A stretch of DNA of 46,179 bases from Aporhodopirellula aestuarii (GTDB lineage Bacteria; Planctomycetota; Planctomycetia; Pirellulales; Pirellulaceae): NCBI RefSeq assembly GCF_023701485.1, contig NZ_JAMQBK010000079.1, forward strand, positions 1 through 46,179. The letters run 5' to 3'. The translations under genes and the position numbers were made by a program. This document shows positions 33,901-43,609 of the stretch, piece after piece (the first letter of the stretch is position 1; each line of letters starts with the position of its first letter). The notes under the pieces were generated by a model. The model saw nothing but the letters and a program-made list of their open reading frames with translations. It searched no databases and was not told where the DNA came from.

Positions 33901-35354
33901 AACGTGGCTTCGGGAACTTTGATGGCTTGCTCAAGATCGCCAGCTCTCAACGCCCGCAGGCCGAGCGTCATGCCACAATCGATTCGACACATCAATCTCG
34001 CCGATGCCGCCGAAACCACATCGGCCTGCTTCGCCGCAGCGTCGGGGTATCCCATTCGGGCATAGATACGGGCCAACTGCACGTGCTGCAATTGAACGGC
34101 ACGGCTGCGAGCCAACGAAGCGTTGAGATGCTGACGTGCGGCGCCGAATGGCTGATGCCGCGTCTCCGATTCCGCCAACAACCGTTTGCCGTGTTCGCCA
34201 CCGATCTGCGAGATCCGCCAGCGGTAAAACTCGTCACGGTAGTTCGCGATCGGCACCATCAACGACCGCAGCGTCACGTCGCTCGAATACGCCCCCGGTC
34301 CCCATCCGGAAACCCCGGAGGCCATCAACATCGTGCCGGCGAGTACCGACGCGGCTTCCTCGAGCAATTCGTTTCGCGGCAGATCAGGCGTTTCGTCGAG
34401 CCGTTGCAACAGGGAATCCAACGTCACAGTGCGAAGGATAAAACGATCGTAACGACCATCGCTGTCGATCGACCGCTCATCCCATCCACCGAAGTGATAG
34501 TTGGGACGACGATTGACCGGATGATCGAAATCGTACGCACGCGGGTCCAGACACAACTCGCGAATTTGCGACGGATCCATCGCGGCGGCACGCAAGATAT
34601 TCTCGGGTGCTTCGGTGATCGCGCGGAGGGCGCGGCGAATAATCTCGCGATACGGCCCCGCTGAAATTCCGGCGTCGTGAATCATCACCGGTATCGGACG
34701 CACGAACTCATGCGGATACGGCTGGCAAGCACGGTTCTCGAGCACCGCGACCGGTCGATAGCCGACGTAATCGTTGAGCTGTGAGATCACTCGCTCGACG
34801 AGTGCGTGCTCATCATCGATCGAATCACTCTCACCGACATGTTCGAGAATCGCTTCGGCACATCTCGCGAGGAAGAAGCCATTAAAGATGATCTCTGGCT
34901 CGAGATGAAACAGCAGGTCGCGATGGAAGTCTAAGTACGCGGGCAGCAGCTTGGACCACAACACGCGGATTACGGTCCGTGGCCGCGACACGTCAGCAAA
35001 CGCGGCCGACTCGGCTCCGACTTTCTCGGTCGTTTCTTCCAACCAGTGTCGAATGATCAAAAACGGCGGCGGCCCCGAGAGCACATCCCCACCGGCGGCC
35101 TCATCGTGAACACGGTTCCACGCCTTCAAAATCGCAGGCGCAGCCGGCCCCGAGGAAAACGTCAGATAGCCGAGCAGGCTACGCAACGCCTCGTGACCTT
35201 GGGGGGAAGGTCCTTCAAGTGCGGCCCGCCAAGTTACCTCGAAATCCTCTGCCGACAAAATGTTCCGAAGAGGTGAGTTCGTCTGCTGCATCGTGCCAGA
35301 GTCCTCACGGCGAGGCGAGTCCTGCGGACGTTCGCTATGAGGATTGGAAGACAT
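30999..35354 (-). CDS. Large (1451 aa) protein of unknown function
   Basis: One uninterrupted frame of 1451 codons with an ATG at 35354. I do not recognise the family. No signal peptide or membrane helix is visible; the sequence is largely alpha-helical, with TPR/solenoid-like stretches in the first half (for example LQLARIYARMGYPDAAAKQADVV) and an acidic low-complexity linker around residues 700-780 (EDESEEGLFDAAYEG). A distinctive segment YHFGGWDERSID lies near residue 290. No NTPase, protease or kinase motif was found. Long antisense frames exist in it but are shadows caused by codon bias. Its very size and cytoplasmic, helical character suggest a scaffold. It may be a planctomycete-specific protein. 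Confidence 0.85.
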   Translation of the reverse strand: MSSNPHSERPQDSPRREDSGTMQQTNSPLRNILSAEDFEVTWRAALEGPSPQGHEALRSLLGYLTFSSGPAAPAILKAWNRVHDEAAGGDVLSGPPPFLIIRHWLEETTEKVGAESAAFADVSRPRTVIRVLWSKLLPAYLDFHRDLLFHLEPEIIFNGFFLARCAEAILEHVGESDSIDDEHALVERVISQLNDYVGYRPVAVLENRACQPYPHEFVRPIPVMIHDAGISAGPYREIIRRALRAITEAPENILRAAAMDPSQIRELCLDPRAYDFDHPVNRRPNYHFGGWDERSIDSDGRYDRFILRTVTLDSLLQRLDETPDLPRNELLEEAASVLAGTMLMASGVSGWGPGAYSSDVTLRSLMVPIANYRDEFYRWRISQIGGEHGKRLLAESETRHQPFGAARQHLNASLARSRAVQLQHVQLARIYARMGYPDAAAKQADVVSAASARLMCRIDCGMTLGLRALRAGDLEQAIKVPEATFDLIRRAIECGALMDPWDILGFMGNFSLYPGIENTIHDSRLDELLFIIESLFGYIARVWSEAAARDDEAAYDRMDRQYRDIAEWWRTFAAHTVESVDATDPWESYESARLVAQALRLWHRGGARHGDIAFWAPHADLFDSPRAYMLVISALLERKDFVPAQALLIHWLGQADRVGLRSGASSLPRLAERWLLQLRAHMRDVPSELWPRVNRFFDYLEANAESFWSAPRFEVGDGSMTNHSADDWEQELATATDDLFSPGDEDESEEGLFDAAYEGMIYRDTTDDGNEGAIFDTSGESESVDELETEVKRLGDRLDFLQALARMWAVGADVAITHQQFSKECAGSDASSADAADAEGQLDAAHREQQIESLKAWARRAVENRIGLLKLLSDVRAYKIKPAGTDNESMRSYDRRRVLRDGLMERVIETAVEMSDARRLISSALCALQGELSADLGEEFVEDDAGAIELFAALIGGDSKRARATFPGFVDSIIQRNLLYIPLSRGGDPVKIYVARLRERVLRHLLHWMPRRGLITETCRLIETARQMEQRNPIGAGAVTEFDGLYRAGYRSLVGSFSESVLNCMSREASGGSKSDPTGAASPKAARAEKPFGISVVACAGGRQLTATDQHQISQTLIPLLEKLTEVMLGSWLAHSQTLRLSPLESVSDATKWKRLVSFIQTFGDPLFTQGFLQLSNIRAVLHQGVENWLSRALEDGDDLLDDTELMRAITEGRIELSEAAHCVTLVFESLMDHHAEYQDYNSTTTQSDRGEMIYTFLDFLRLRARYERVAWNLKPIMWTHQVLVRMGLDEAALAWRHSLNERIAAEAELYVKRLRELQKRYSMRMPTVADRLEERFVQPMTIDRMRAFIAPAMADAEANRDHSMAFEMLEHEATLLSRTPVGVGLDLPPWLSALDKEVEKIGKRNLASEIDLQDLITIPVSPLTLDELRTQLATASTQGRRLPHMRRKSK

Positions 35355-35420
35355 GATTTTTAGGTAGCACCCGACGAGCCATTCATGAAAGAACCGAGAC
35401 GCTGTGGATCAGCGATCGTC

Positions 35421-35846
35421 TCAGCCCCGTTTCTTTTTGACCGTTTTCTTAACGCTCTTTTTCGCCGACTTTTTGGCAGCCTTCTTGACCGTTTTCTCGA
35501 CGGTTCGTTTGACGCTCTTCTTGACCGACTTCTTCACCGCCTTCTTCGACTTTTTCGCCGCGGGAGCTGCGACCGTCGATTTCTTGACTGACTTCTTCAC
35601 GGACTTTTTCGCCGACTTCGCCGCTGCGGAAACGGCCGATTTCTTCGACGGCTTCACAGCTGACTTCTTGCTAACAGCGGGCGATTTCTTGGCCGACTTC
35701 TTGACCGATTTCTTGGAGGTCTTCGCGGCCTTTTTGGCCGTTGCCTTCACGCCAATCTTCTTCGACTTCTTGCTGGAACCGCCGCTAAAGGCCGCCTCCC
35801 AACCATCGCTGTACTTTTCGTTTGGACCGACTCGTAGGATCGTCAT
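35421..35846 (-). CDS. Histone H1-like lysine-rich protein
   Basis: A 141-residue very basic protein. The first ~23 residues (TILRVGPNEKYSDGWEAAFSG) are non-repetitive and look conserved; the remainder is a repeat of KKS, AKKS, VKKS and TVKK units, resembling the C-terminal tail of histone H1 and bacterial H1-like proteins. It should bind DNA or RNA non-specifically and help compact the nucleoid, which is notably condensed in planctomycetes. The N-terminal motif may dock a partner. The gene is short, monocistronic, and between the unknown 1451-residue gene and ettA. A SET methyltransferase gene 12 kb away could modify such lysines (inference). Confidence 0.8.
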   Translation of the reverse strand: MTILRVGPNEKYSDGWEAAFSGGSSKKSKKIGVKATAKKAAKTSKKSVKKSAKKSPAVSKKSAVKPSKKSAVSAAAKSAKKSVKKSVKKSTVAAPAAKKSKKAVKKSVKKSVKRTVEKTVKKAAKKSAKKSVKKTVKKKRG

Positions 35847-35992
35847 CGTGTCGATTGCCTAGTGTTGTGTGTAATGAGTGTGTAGAGAAAGTGACGCAGC
35901 TACGGCAGCGCGTCGTTATGCACCCCCATGTTTTATCGCATTTGAATTATTTAACGAGGGGCGGGAAAGAAGCGGGCATCGCCTCCCGTCTC

Positions 35993-37672
35993 TTACCCCG
36001 CGTGGATGCTCTTGTAGCGTGCCTTCGTTGACGTGTCCTCGGCGTCTTCCCCCATGCGTTCGCGACGATTGCGTTCGTAGGTGTCGAAGTTGCCTTCGCA
36101 CCAAACGACCTTGCCATCACCTTCGAATGCCAAAATGTGCGTCGCCAAACGGTCGAGGAACCAACGGTCGTGCGACGTCACGACGACACAGCCGGCGAAG
36201 TTCGCGATCGCTTCCTCGAGTGCCCGCAACGTATCGACGTCGAGATCGTTCGTCGGTTCGTCCAGCAGCAACACGTTGCATCCTTTGCGTAGAAGCGAAG
36301 CGAGGTGGACGCGGTTGCGTTCCCCACCCGAGAGGATGCCGACTTTCTTCTCTTGATCGGGACCTTTGAAATTGAACCGCGAAACATACGAACGGGCATG
36401 CATCGGACGCCCACCCATTTCGATCGTGTCGTGCCCACCACTGATCTCTTGAAAAATCGTCTTATTCGGATCGAGCTTGTCGCGAGACTGATCGACGTAT
36501 CCCAGATCCACAGTTTCACCGACCTTGATCGTTCCCGAGTCGACCGGCTCTTGCCCCGTCAACATCTTGAACAACGTCGTTTTCCCAGCACCGTTGGGTC
36601 CAATGATGCCGACGATACCACCCGGTGGCAGACGGAAGGACATGTCCTTCATCAACACCTTGTCGCCGAACGCTTTGTTCACCTTTTCGGCTTCGATCAC
36701 CAACGATCCGAGGTGCTTGCCCGACGGAATCTGGATTTCCAGTTCGTCTGGCCGATCCTCGTAGGTCTCCGCTGACATTTCTTCGTACGACTTGATCCGT
36801 GCCTTCGACTTCGCCTGACGAGCCTTGGGGCTCATGCGAATCCACTCGAGCTCGCGAGCCAAGTTCTTTTCACGAGCCTTCTGCTGACGCTCCTCCAGAG
36901 CCATCCGTTTGGCACGGTTCTCCAACCACGCGGTGTAGTTGCCTTCGAAAGGCATTCCTTTGCCGCGGTCGATCTCCAAGATCCACTGCGCGACGTTGTC
37001 GAGGAAGTAGCGATCGTGAGTGACCGCGACGACGGTACCGGGATACTTGGCGAGGTGCTGCTCGAGCCACGACACGCTCTCGGCATCCAAGTGGTTGGTC
37101 GGTTCGTCGAGCAATAGCAAATCGGGCTGGCGAATCAATAACTGACACAACGCAACACGACGCTTCTCACCACCGGACAGATTCGTGATTTCAGCATCGC
37201 CCGGTGGCAAATTCATCACCGCCATCGACATTTCAACAAATCGGTCGAGTTCCCACAGGTTGTTGGCATCGATGATGTCCTGCAACACCGCCATCTCGTC
37301 ACACAGTTTCGTCATCTCGTCGTCGTCGGTGACTTCGCCGAGCAAACCGGTAATCTCGTTGAACCGGTCCAGCACCTGCTGGCGTTCCGCAACAGCGACT
37401 TGGACGTTCTCAAAGACCGTTTTGGTCGGATCCAATGGCGGCTCTTGTTCGAGATACCCGACGGTATAGCCCTTCCCCAATCGGGCCACGCCTTCGAATT
37501 CGGTGTCGGTACCCGCCATGATTTTCAACAACGTCGACTTACCGGCCCCGTTGGGTCCGAGCACGCCGATCTTGGCGCCGGGATAGAACGCAAGATTGAC
37601 GTTCTCAAGAACCTTTTTCTGAGCATGTTTCTTTGTCAGATCGATGATTTGGTAGATGAATTGTCCGGCCAT
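35993..37672 (-). CDS. EttA, ABC-F translational throttle ATPase
   Basis: A 559-residue ABC-F protein with two ATPase domains and no membrane domain. Walker [10 protein letters not shown] and GPNGAGKTT, signatures LSGGEKRRV and LSGGERNRV, and Walker [12 protein letters not shown] and [11 protein letters not shown] are all intact. The inter-domain linker and the insertion after the first Walker A match EttA, which binds the ribosomal E site and gates elongation according to ATP/ADP. Length equals E. coli EttA within a few residues. It is followed (at 35421) by the H1-like gene on the same strand, 146 bp away. Confidence 0.93.
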   Translation of the reverse strand: MAGQFIYQIIDLTKKHAQKKVLENVNLAFYPGAKIGVLGPNGAGKSTLLKIMAGTDTEFEGVARLGKGYTVGYLEQEPPLDPTKTVFENVQVAVAERQQVLDRFNEITGLLGEVTDDDEMTKLCDEMAVLQDIIDANNLWELDRFVEMSMAVMNLPPGDAEITNLSGGEKRRVALCQLLIRQPDLLLLDEPTNHLDAESVSWLEQHLAKYPGTVVAVTHDRYFLDNVAQWILEIDRGKGMPFEGNYTAWLENRAKRMALEERQQKAREKNLARELEWIRMSPKARQAKSKARIKSYEEMSAETYEDRPDELEIQIPSGKHLGSLVIEAEKVNKAFGDKVLMKDMSFRLPPGGIVGIIGPNGAGKTTLFKMLTGQEPVDSGTIKVGETVDLGYVDQSRDKLDPNKTIFQEISGGHDTIEMGGRPMHARSYVSRFNFKGPDQEKKVGILSGGERNRVHLASLLRKGCNVLLLDEPTNDLDVDTLRALEEAIANFAGCVVVTSHDRWFLDRLATHILAFEGDGKVVWCEGNFDTYERNRRERMGEDAEDTSTKARYKSIHAG

Positions 37673-38032
37673 ACGAATTATTCAAAGGGCTAGAAGGATG
37701 GAGGCGAGCGTCTTCGCGGCCAATTTTAGGCGAAGATCTCACTCCTCTCGATTGCAAATGTGAGTTTAGTTTGGGGTCATTCGATCGAATTCACGCGCCG
37801 CTGCGTGATTCGTCTTGGATCATGTCGTCAACAGTGGTTGCACGTCGACGGGATTTGGGCTGCCGACGCGGATGGGTCGCAACCGGCAGACATTCTCGGA
37901 GGAACGTGATTCTACGATGCAGTCACGGAGTTCGACATCGCAAATTCCGCTGACACACCGGTCTCAAGTCTTAAAATGCCCCGACTCGTCAGCAGACCGA
38001 CGGAACGGCTTCGGTTGAGACCGACGATCGCA
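37673..38032. other. Intergenic region between guaA and ettA
   Basis: About 360 bp between two minus-strand genes. No gene is seen; a 60-codon frame has no features. It holds a 9-bp dyad at 37959-38023 just after guaA, and presumably the ettA promoter nearer 37680-37780. Confidence 0.45.
37959..38023 (-). terminator. Possible 3' hairpin of guaA
   Basis: CGGTCTCAA (37959-37967) and TTGAGACCG (38015-38023) are perfectly complementary 9-bp arms around a 47-base loop that itself can form a small CCGA/TCGG stem. It begins 10 bp after the guaA stop. The long loop and absence of a T-run make it an atypical terminator. Confidence 0.35.
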
Positions 38033-39667
38033 TCATTCCCATTCGATCGTCGCAGGTGGCTTGCTGCTGATGTCGTAACAAACGCGATTGACGCCTTTGA
38101 CCTCATTGATGATTCGCGTGCTGATCCGAGCGAGCAAGTCGTACGGCAGATGGCTCCAATCCGCGGTCATGAAATCATCCGTATTGACGCAGCGAACGGC
38201 GACAGCATTGTCATACGTTCGCGCATCTCCCATGACGCCGACACTCTGGACAGGCAACAGCACGGCGAACGCTTGCGACGTCTGACGATACAATCCTGCG
38301 TTCTCGATTTCTTCGACCACGATCGCATCGGCTTGGCGTAAGACCTCCAGCTTCTCCCGGGTTACTTCGCCGAGACACCGGACCGCGAGCCCCGGGCCGG
38401 GGAATGGGTGTCGCCACACGAGCTGCTCAGGCAGCCCGAGTTCCAGGCCCAACCGGCGGACCTCGTCCTTGAACAGGTCACGAAGCGGTTCGATCAATTC
38501 AAACCCGAGTTCTTCAGGCAAACCGCCGACGTTGTGGTGGAGTTTGATCGTGGCGGCAGGCCCATCCTTGTCCGCTCCGCTCTCAATCACATCGGGGTAT
38601 AGCGTTCCTTGAGCGAGGAAATGGGCGTCCTCGATCTTCGCCGCTTCCGCCTTGAAACACTCGATGAACGCGTAGCCGATGCGACGTCGTTTTTCCTGCG
38701 GCTCTTCCACACCCGCCAAATCGCTGAGGAACTGATCTTCGGCGTCGACGACGTGGAGGTCCGTTTTGAAGTGGCTCGAGAATTCTTCGATAACGATCTT
38801 CTGTTCGTTTTTACGAAGCATCCCGTTATCGACCAAAATGCACGAGAGCTGTGATCCGATCGCTTTGTAGAGCAACGCCGCGACCACCGACGAATCCACG
38901 CCTCCGGACAGGCCACAGATCACACGTTTGTTACCCACCTGCTTGCGAATCTGTTCGACCGCAGCGTCCGCAAAATCCTCGAGTCGCCACGTCCCGTCAC
39001 AGCCACAAACCTCGCGAACGAAGTTGTGCAGAATCTGACCACCATGAGGCGTGTGGGTCACTTCGGGGTGAAACTGCATCGCGTATACGGGCCGCGTGTT
39101 GTGTCGAATCGCGGCATACGGGCAGGTCGCCGTTCTCGCCATCACGGTGAAGTCATCGGCGATTTGCGAAACTTGGTCGCCGTGGCTCATCCAGACCTGT
39201 TCGGAGTCTTTCATGCCACGGAAGATCGATTCGTGATCGATGAACTCGCACATCGCGCGACCGAACTCACGACTCGGCGTGTTGGCGACTTTGCCACCGA
39301 GCGCCTGACAGGCGACTTGCATCCCGTAGCAGATCCCCAGCACTGGGATATCGAGATCGAAGATCGCCGGATCGATCTGCGGCGCGCCTTCTTCATAAAC
39401 GCTGTTAGGACCGCCCGAAAGGATCACTCCGCGGGGAGCCAATTCGGCAATCCGTTCAGCGGTGATGTCGTGGCGAACGATCTGGCAGTAGACATGCTGC
39501 TCACGAACGCGGCGGGCGATCAATTGGGCGTACTGGGAACCAAAGTCCAAAACTAAGATTCGTTGGTCGGTCAACACGACCTCCGTAGCGTCAGCCGACC
39601 GGGTCGAGGTCGCCGAAGCGGGGGGAGAGTCGAGGGTGGGATCTGCGGTTGTTTCGCGGTTGCTCAT
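38033..39667 (-). CDS. GuaA, GMP synthase (glutamine-hydrolysing)
   Basis: A 544-residue GMP synthase that aminates XMP to GMP with glutamine and ATP. The class I glutaminase domain has Cys113 (GICYGMQ), His200 and Glu202 (FHPEVTHT). The ATP-pyrophosphatase domain follows with the P-loop SGGVDSS (254-260), and the C-terminal dimerisation domain ends in PPATIEWE, as in all GuaA. An N-terminal extension of about 35 residues (Thr/Ala/Ser-rich) before ILVLDFGSQ is longer than in E. coli. ATG at 39667. Monocistronic, followed by a dyad. Confidence 0.96.
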   Translation of the reverse strand: MSNRETTADPTLDSPPASATSTRSADATEVVLTDQRILVLDFGSQYAQLIARRVREQHVYCQIVRHDITAERIAELAPRGVILSGGPNSVYEEGAPQIDPAIFDLDIPVLGICYGMQVACQALGGKVANTPSREFGRAMCEFIDHESIFRGMKDSEQVWMSHGDQVSQIADDFTVMARTATCPYAAIRHNTRPVYAMQFHPEVTHTPHGGQILHNFVREVCGCDGTWRLEDFADAAVEQIRKQVGNKRVICGLSGGVDSSVVAALLYKAIGSQLSCILVDNGMLRKNEQKIVIEEFSSHFKTDLHVVDAEDQFLSDLAGVEEPQEKRRRIGYAFIECFKAEAAKIEDAHFLAQGTLYPDVIESGADKDGPAATIKLHHNVGGLPEELGFELIEPLRDLFKDEVRRLGLELGLPEQLVWRHPFPGPGLAVRCLGEVTREKLEVLRQADAIVVEEIENAGLYRQTSQAFAVLLPVQSVGVMGDARTYDNAVAVRCVNTDDFMTADWSHLPYDLLARISTRIINEVKGVNRVCYDISSKPPATIEWE

Positions 39668-39919
39668 CGGATTCGCCGAAAATCTGCGGTGCGGGCCAAT
39701 TCAGCAGTTTAGAAGTAGTTTGCTAAATCCCCAAGGGGCTAATGGCTCCTGCCCGTCGGGCAAATACGGCAGGCGTCCATGTCCCCCCGACAAACTTCGC
39801 AAGAGTTCATTTTGTACCGTAATGCGTTTGCGGTTTATGATGGGGACGTCCCCACACCAACCACTTGCCGACCTTGTCTGCCTCCTCCCTCCCGCCTCGC
39901 TTTTCTCTGTCTGGTTGCC

Positions 39920-41962
39920 ATGCCCCGTTTTTTCGACCGTCTCGCCTCTCGTCCTTGCCGCCGCTCGATGCACTCCATGACTCTCGCCGTGGTCTGCGTG
40001 ATCGGTTCTCTCACGCTCGGACTGGGCTCAGCAGGTGCTGCGGAAACCGACCCCGTACGGCTCGACACGCGGTCCCGTCAGGCCATCACCGCGATCACCG
40101 TCAGTATGCGGAAGGCGGGAGAGCAATTCACGGCGGGGCGTTTCGAAGAGTCCGCCCGATCGCTCGAAAAAGCGATGAACCAGGTCGAAGTCGCGGTACG
40201 TGCCGGCTCACCAGAACTTTACGACGCCCTGTTGCCCAGGATGCAGCGGATCGTCGATGCCCGCCTGTTGATCGAGCTCGAAGGGGTCGCGGTCGCCCCC
40301 TTTCAGCCACCGATGCGTCCCCGCGAAGCAGCGACCGCGATGGCGAATTCCGAGTCGCAACCAACACCCAGCGGCGCGAACGCTCCCCCACTACAGAATC
40401 CGTTCAGCCCGGACGTCAACGGAGTCAGCTTCGTTAAACAAGTCGCACCGATCCTCGCCGACAAATGTGGCGGATGCCACATCCGTGGCAGCAAAGGCGG
40501 ATTCTCGCTCGCCACGTTCGCGGACTTGATGAAAGGACCGCCTGAGGGTGTCGTGATCTTCGCCGGTGACACCATCGGCAGCCGCCTGATCGAAACCATC
40601 AAGACGGGCGACATGCCTCGCGGCGGCGGCAAAGTCAGCTCCATCGAACTGGCCATCTTGGAACGCTGGATCAACGAAGGAGCCAAATTCGACGGCAACG
40701 ACCCCTCGGTTCAGCTGACCAGCCTTCGCCCCGACGCCACGCCCGCTGAGGCTCCCGAGGACGCGACGCCTACTCCCAGCGTCGGCACGCCGACCGGGAA
40801 AGAAACCGTCGACTTTGCCAGCCAAGTCGCTCCGCTACTGGTCGCAAATTGCACCGGTTGTCATCTCGACGCCATGCAAACCCGCGGCGGTTTGCAAATG
40901 GATACGCTGGCGAGACTCTTCCGCGGCGGCGACAGCGGTCCCGTTATCCAGCCCGGCCGTGGCGAAGCCAGCCTGTTGGTGAAAAAACTTCGCGGCACCG
41001 AAGGCGACCGAATGCCCGCCGGAGGACGACCGCCACTCAAAGATGCCGAAATCCAGTTGATCTCGAAATGGATCGACGAAGGGGCCACGGTGGACCCTAG
41101 CCTGCGTGAAGAATCGCTCGGCACGATGACTCAACAAGCTTGGTTGGCCGCCGCCACGCCCGCCGAGGTCACTGCCCGCCGCGGCGAACTGGCGATCCGC
41201 GACTTCAGTCTCGCGGGAGGCAATACGGATCGCCTCAGCACTCACCAATCCGACCACTTCGCGCTGTGGGGAGACGTTCCCCAACCCACGCTCGTGCAAG
41301 TCGCCGAGCAAGCCGAAGCCGCCCTGCAGCGGGCCTCAATGGTGCTCCCGGCCAAAGAACTCGCTGGCAAAGGCGATGCCGCCGAAGCGTTTTTTGGTGG
41401 TCGCGCGTCGATCTACGTCATGCCACGACGTTATGACTACAGCGAATTCGCTCAAATGGTGGAACGCCGCAGCCTGCCGTCAGACTGGGATTCGCACTGG
41501 TCCTACGACGGAATCCAAGCCTACGTGGCCGTCGTTGCATCCAACAGCGATGAGGAACAGGAAATCGCCGATCGACTCGCCGCCCCGATCGCGAGCCTTG
41601 CCATCCGCAGCCGCGCGTCCTCGATTCCGAGATGGTTCGCCGATGGACTCGGCAAAGTCGTGGCCGCCTCCGACACCAAACGCGACCGGGCCGAATTGGC
41701 CCAAATCCGGTCGGAACTCGTCACGGCGGTTGGCACCCTGAAAACCGGCAAAGAATTTTTCGCCGGAAAACTGGCCCCTGAGCGAGCCGACCTGATCGCC
41801 GCGGCAGTCTGCGAATCGTTTCTCACTCGCGAAAAAAGGCGTGGTTTCGACAATGTGATCCGGCAACTCGGCGACGGAAAACGCTTTGATGACGCGTTCC
41901 TCGCGGGGATGGGCGTCACACCGACGGCCTACTTCGACGCCTGGCTCCAATGGGTCAAGTGA
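39920..41962 (+). CDS. Double CxxCH cytochrome c-like protein with degenerate peptidase-like tail
   Basis: An exported protein of about 680 residues. ATG 39920 opens a good signal peptide (basic RRSMHS, hydrophobic LAVVCVIGSLTLGL, cut near AGA-AE); the frame extends to ATG 39779. Two planctomycete-type cytochrome c domains follow, each with one heme site: CGGCH (codons at 40466-40480) and CTGCH (40850-40864), with later Met/Gly-rich MPRGGG and MPAGGRPP. The C-terminal 230 residues resemble a peptidase-MA-type gluzincin domain: RWFADGLGKV corresponds to the PxWxxEGxA element and FDAWLQWVK to the typical end, but the HExxH zinc motif is absent (LAAPI there). So it is probably a pseudo-enzyme or binding domain, possibly acting in periplasmic electron transfer or polymer sensing. 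Function unknown. Confidence 0.75.
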   Translation: MPRFFDRLASRPCRRSMHSMTLAVVCVIGSLTLGLGSAGAAETDPVRLDTRSRQAITAITVSMRKAGEQFTAGRFEESARSLEKAMNQVEVAVRAGSPELYDALLPRMQRIVDARLLIELEGVAVAPFQPPMRPREAATAMANSESQPTPSGANAPPLQNPFSPDVNGVSFVKQVAPILADKCGGCHIRGSKGGFSLATFADLMKGPPEGVVIFAGDTIGSRLIETIKTGDMPRGGGKVSSIELAILERWINEGAKFDGNDPSVQLTSLRPDATPAEAPEDATPTPSVGTPTGKETVDFASQVAPLLVANCTGCHLDAMQTRGGLQMDTLARLFRGGDSGPVIQPGRGEASLLVKKLRGTEGDRMPAGGRPPLKDAEIQLISKWIDEGATVDPSLREESLGTMTQQAWLAAATPAEVTARRGELAIRDFSLAGGNTDRLSTHQSDHFALWGDVPQPTLVQVAEQAEAALQRASMVLPAKELAGKGDAAEAFFGGRASIYVMPRRYDYSEFAQMVERRSLPSDWDSHWSYDGIQAYVAVVASNSDEEQEIADRLAAPIASLAIRSRASSIPRWFADGLGKVVAASDTKRDRAELAQIRSELVTAVGTLKTGKEFFAGKLAPERADLIAAAVCESFLTREKRRGFDNVIRQLGDGKRFDDAFLAGMGVTPTAYFDAWLQWVK

Positions 41963-42188
41963 CCGCGGCCCCCCTTGCCGACGACGATCGCCGGCCGGTT
42001 CGCGTCTGTCGAATCTCGTCAAAACGTCGCGGAAGACAAAAAGTTGAAGCACGCTTGACTAGATTATGATAAAAAATCTCAACGCGTTTGGTCCCGCCCC
42101 CCCGTCCTACCTCCCCATCATTCCGCGGACGGGTATTTTTGCCGGGCAAATTTATTGCGAGAGCATCGGAAAAAAAAAGAAGCCATTC

Positions 42189-43403
42189 ATGACTGCAGCC
42201 CAAAACGAAATCACGACGGAAACTCTCGCGGAACTCGCCGATCGAGTCCGCGAAACACACAAAACGCTGTATGGAAAACCGCCCGAGTTCGTCGTCGCCG
42301 CGCCCGGCCGCGTCAATCTGATTGGTGAACACGTCGACTACAACGATGGGTTTGTTTTGCCGATGGCGATCGAGCGATACATCGTCATGGCGGGCTCACG
42401 TCCTGATGACGACAATGAAGCTCAGTCTCAATTCCATAGCATCAGCATGGACTCCAGCTGTCGGCTGTCGAGCAAAGACAGCCCCGGAAATGACCCGACC
42501 GCACCGGGTTGGGCCTGTTACGTCCAAGGTGTTTTGGCTGTTTTCGAGCAGTCGGTTCGCCAAGCACCTGCGCTCAACGTGAGTTTCGATTCCACCGTCC
42601 CGCTCGGTGGTGGTTTGTCCAGTAGCGCGGCGCTCGAAGTCGCCACCGCAACCCTTCTCGAAGCCGCTACTGCGACCACCCTCGACATGCGTGAAAAAGC
42701 CCTGATCTGCCAAAAGGCCGAACACGTCTATGCGGGTGTTCCCTGCGGAATCATGGATCAATTCAGCAGCGTGTTTGGTAAGGCCGGAGAACTCATGCTG
42801 CTCGATTGCCGCTCTCAAGAAATTACGGCTGTCCCCTTCGGAAGTGACGACGTCGTCCTGCTGATCACGAACAGCAACGTCAAACATGAACTCAACGGTG
42901 GCGAATACGCCGAACGTCGTTCACAGTGTGACGCGGCACTTAAGAAGATTGGCAAATCGACGTGGCGAGACGTCTGCATGGATGACGTCAAAGCTGCCCG
43001 CGATCAACTCAGCGAACCGGAATACAAACGGGCACGCCACGTTGTCGGAGAGATCCAACGAACCACCCAAGCCGCAGACGCCATTTCGGCTGGCCGATGG
43101 GACGAAGTCGGCGAACTGATGTACGCCAGCCACGATTCGCTCAGCGGTGATTTTGAAGTCAGTTGCCCCGAACTCGACCTGCTCGTGGATCTTGCACGCG
43201 ACATCGACTCCGAAGGCGGCGTGATCGGTTCACGAATGACCGGTGGCGGCTTCGGCGGCTGCACCGTGACTCTCGTCAAGAAGGATTCAGCCCAATCGCT
43301 GATGGACGCATTGATGAGTCGGTACAAAGCAGAAACCAGTATCGAACCTTCCTGCTTCACCAGCCGCCCGGCGCTCGGGGCCCACATCCTGTCGGCATCT
43401 TAG
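42189..43403 (+). CDS. GalK, galactokinase
   Basis: A 404-residue GHMP-family galactokinase that phosphorylates galactose at C1 in the Leloir pathway. APGRVNLIGEHVDYNDGFVLPMAI (about 38-61) is the galactokinase signature, VPLGGGLSSSAALEVA the GHMP ATP loop, and GSRMTGGGFGGCTVTLV the third motif. ATG 42189 is chosen; the longer frame from 42066 lacks family similarity. A weak promoter candidate (TTGAAG 42044, TATGAT 42065, 15-bp spacer) precedes it. Galactose could come from the agarase-like pathway elsewhere in the window. A GC-rich hairpin follows the stop. Confidence 0.95.
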   Translation: MTAAQNEITTETLAELADRVRETHKTLYGKPPEFVVAAPGRVNLIGEHVDYNDGFVLPMAIERYIVMAGSRPDDDNEAQSQFHSISMDSSCRLSSKDSPGNDPTAPGWACYVQGVLAVFEQSVRQAPALNVSFDSTVPLGGGLSSSAALEVATATLLEAATATTLDMREKALICQKAEHVYAGVPCGIMDQFSSVFGKAGELMLLDCRSQEITAVPFGSDDVVLLITNSNVKHELNGGEYAERRSQCDAALKKIGKSTWRDVCMDDVKAARDQLSEPEYKRARHVVGEIQRTTQAADAISAGRWDEVGELMYASHDSLSGDFEVSCPELDLLVDLARDIDSEGGVIGSRMTGGGFGGCTVTLVKKDSAQSLMDALMSRYKAETSIEPSCFTSRPALGAHILSAS

Positions 43404-43423
43404 GCCGATTCGGTGATTCCGCT

Positions 43424-43443
43424 CGGGCGCGGCTTAGCGCCCG
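43424..43443 (+). terminator. Hairpin after galK
   Basis: CGGGCGC (43424-43430) pairs with GCGCCCG (43437-43443) around a 6-base loop, 20 bp after the galK stop. No T-run follows, but the strong stem in this position suits a transcript end. Confidence 0.45.
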
Positions 43444-43609
43444 TGAAACTCGGCATCCGGTCACCTCTTTTGCGTAACCGGAAATGTTGCCGTGGAGATT
43501 TGAAATATTTACTAAATCCGATTCAATCGTTTCCAACGGATTCCGATACAGAAGTTGGGGTTAGACTCCCCCGCTTGCTGATCGACTGAACAGCGTAACC
43601 TCCGAACAG

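Noticed and set aside
33630..34664. 344-codon plus frame (and a 370-codon one at 31020-32132) inside the 1451-residue gene
   Set aside because: Both are antisense to an intact frame, Arg/His/Gln-rich as expected for codon-bias shadows, with no domain features.
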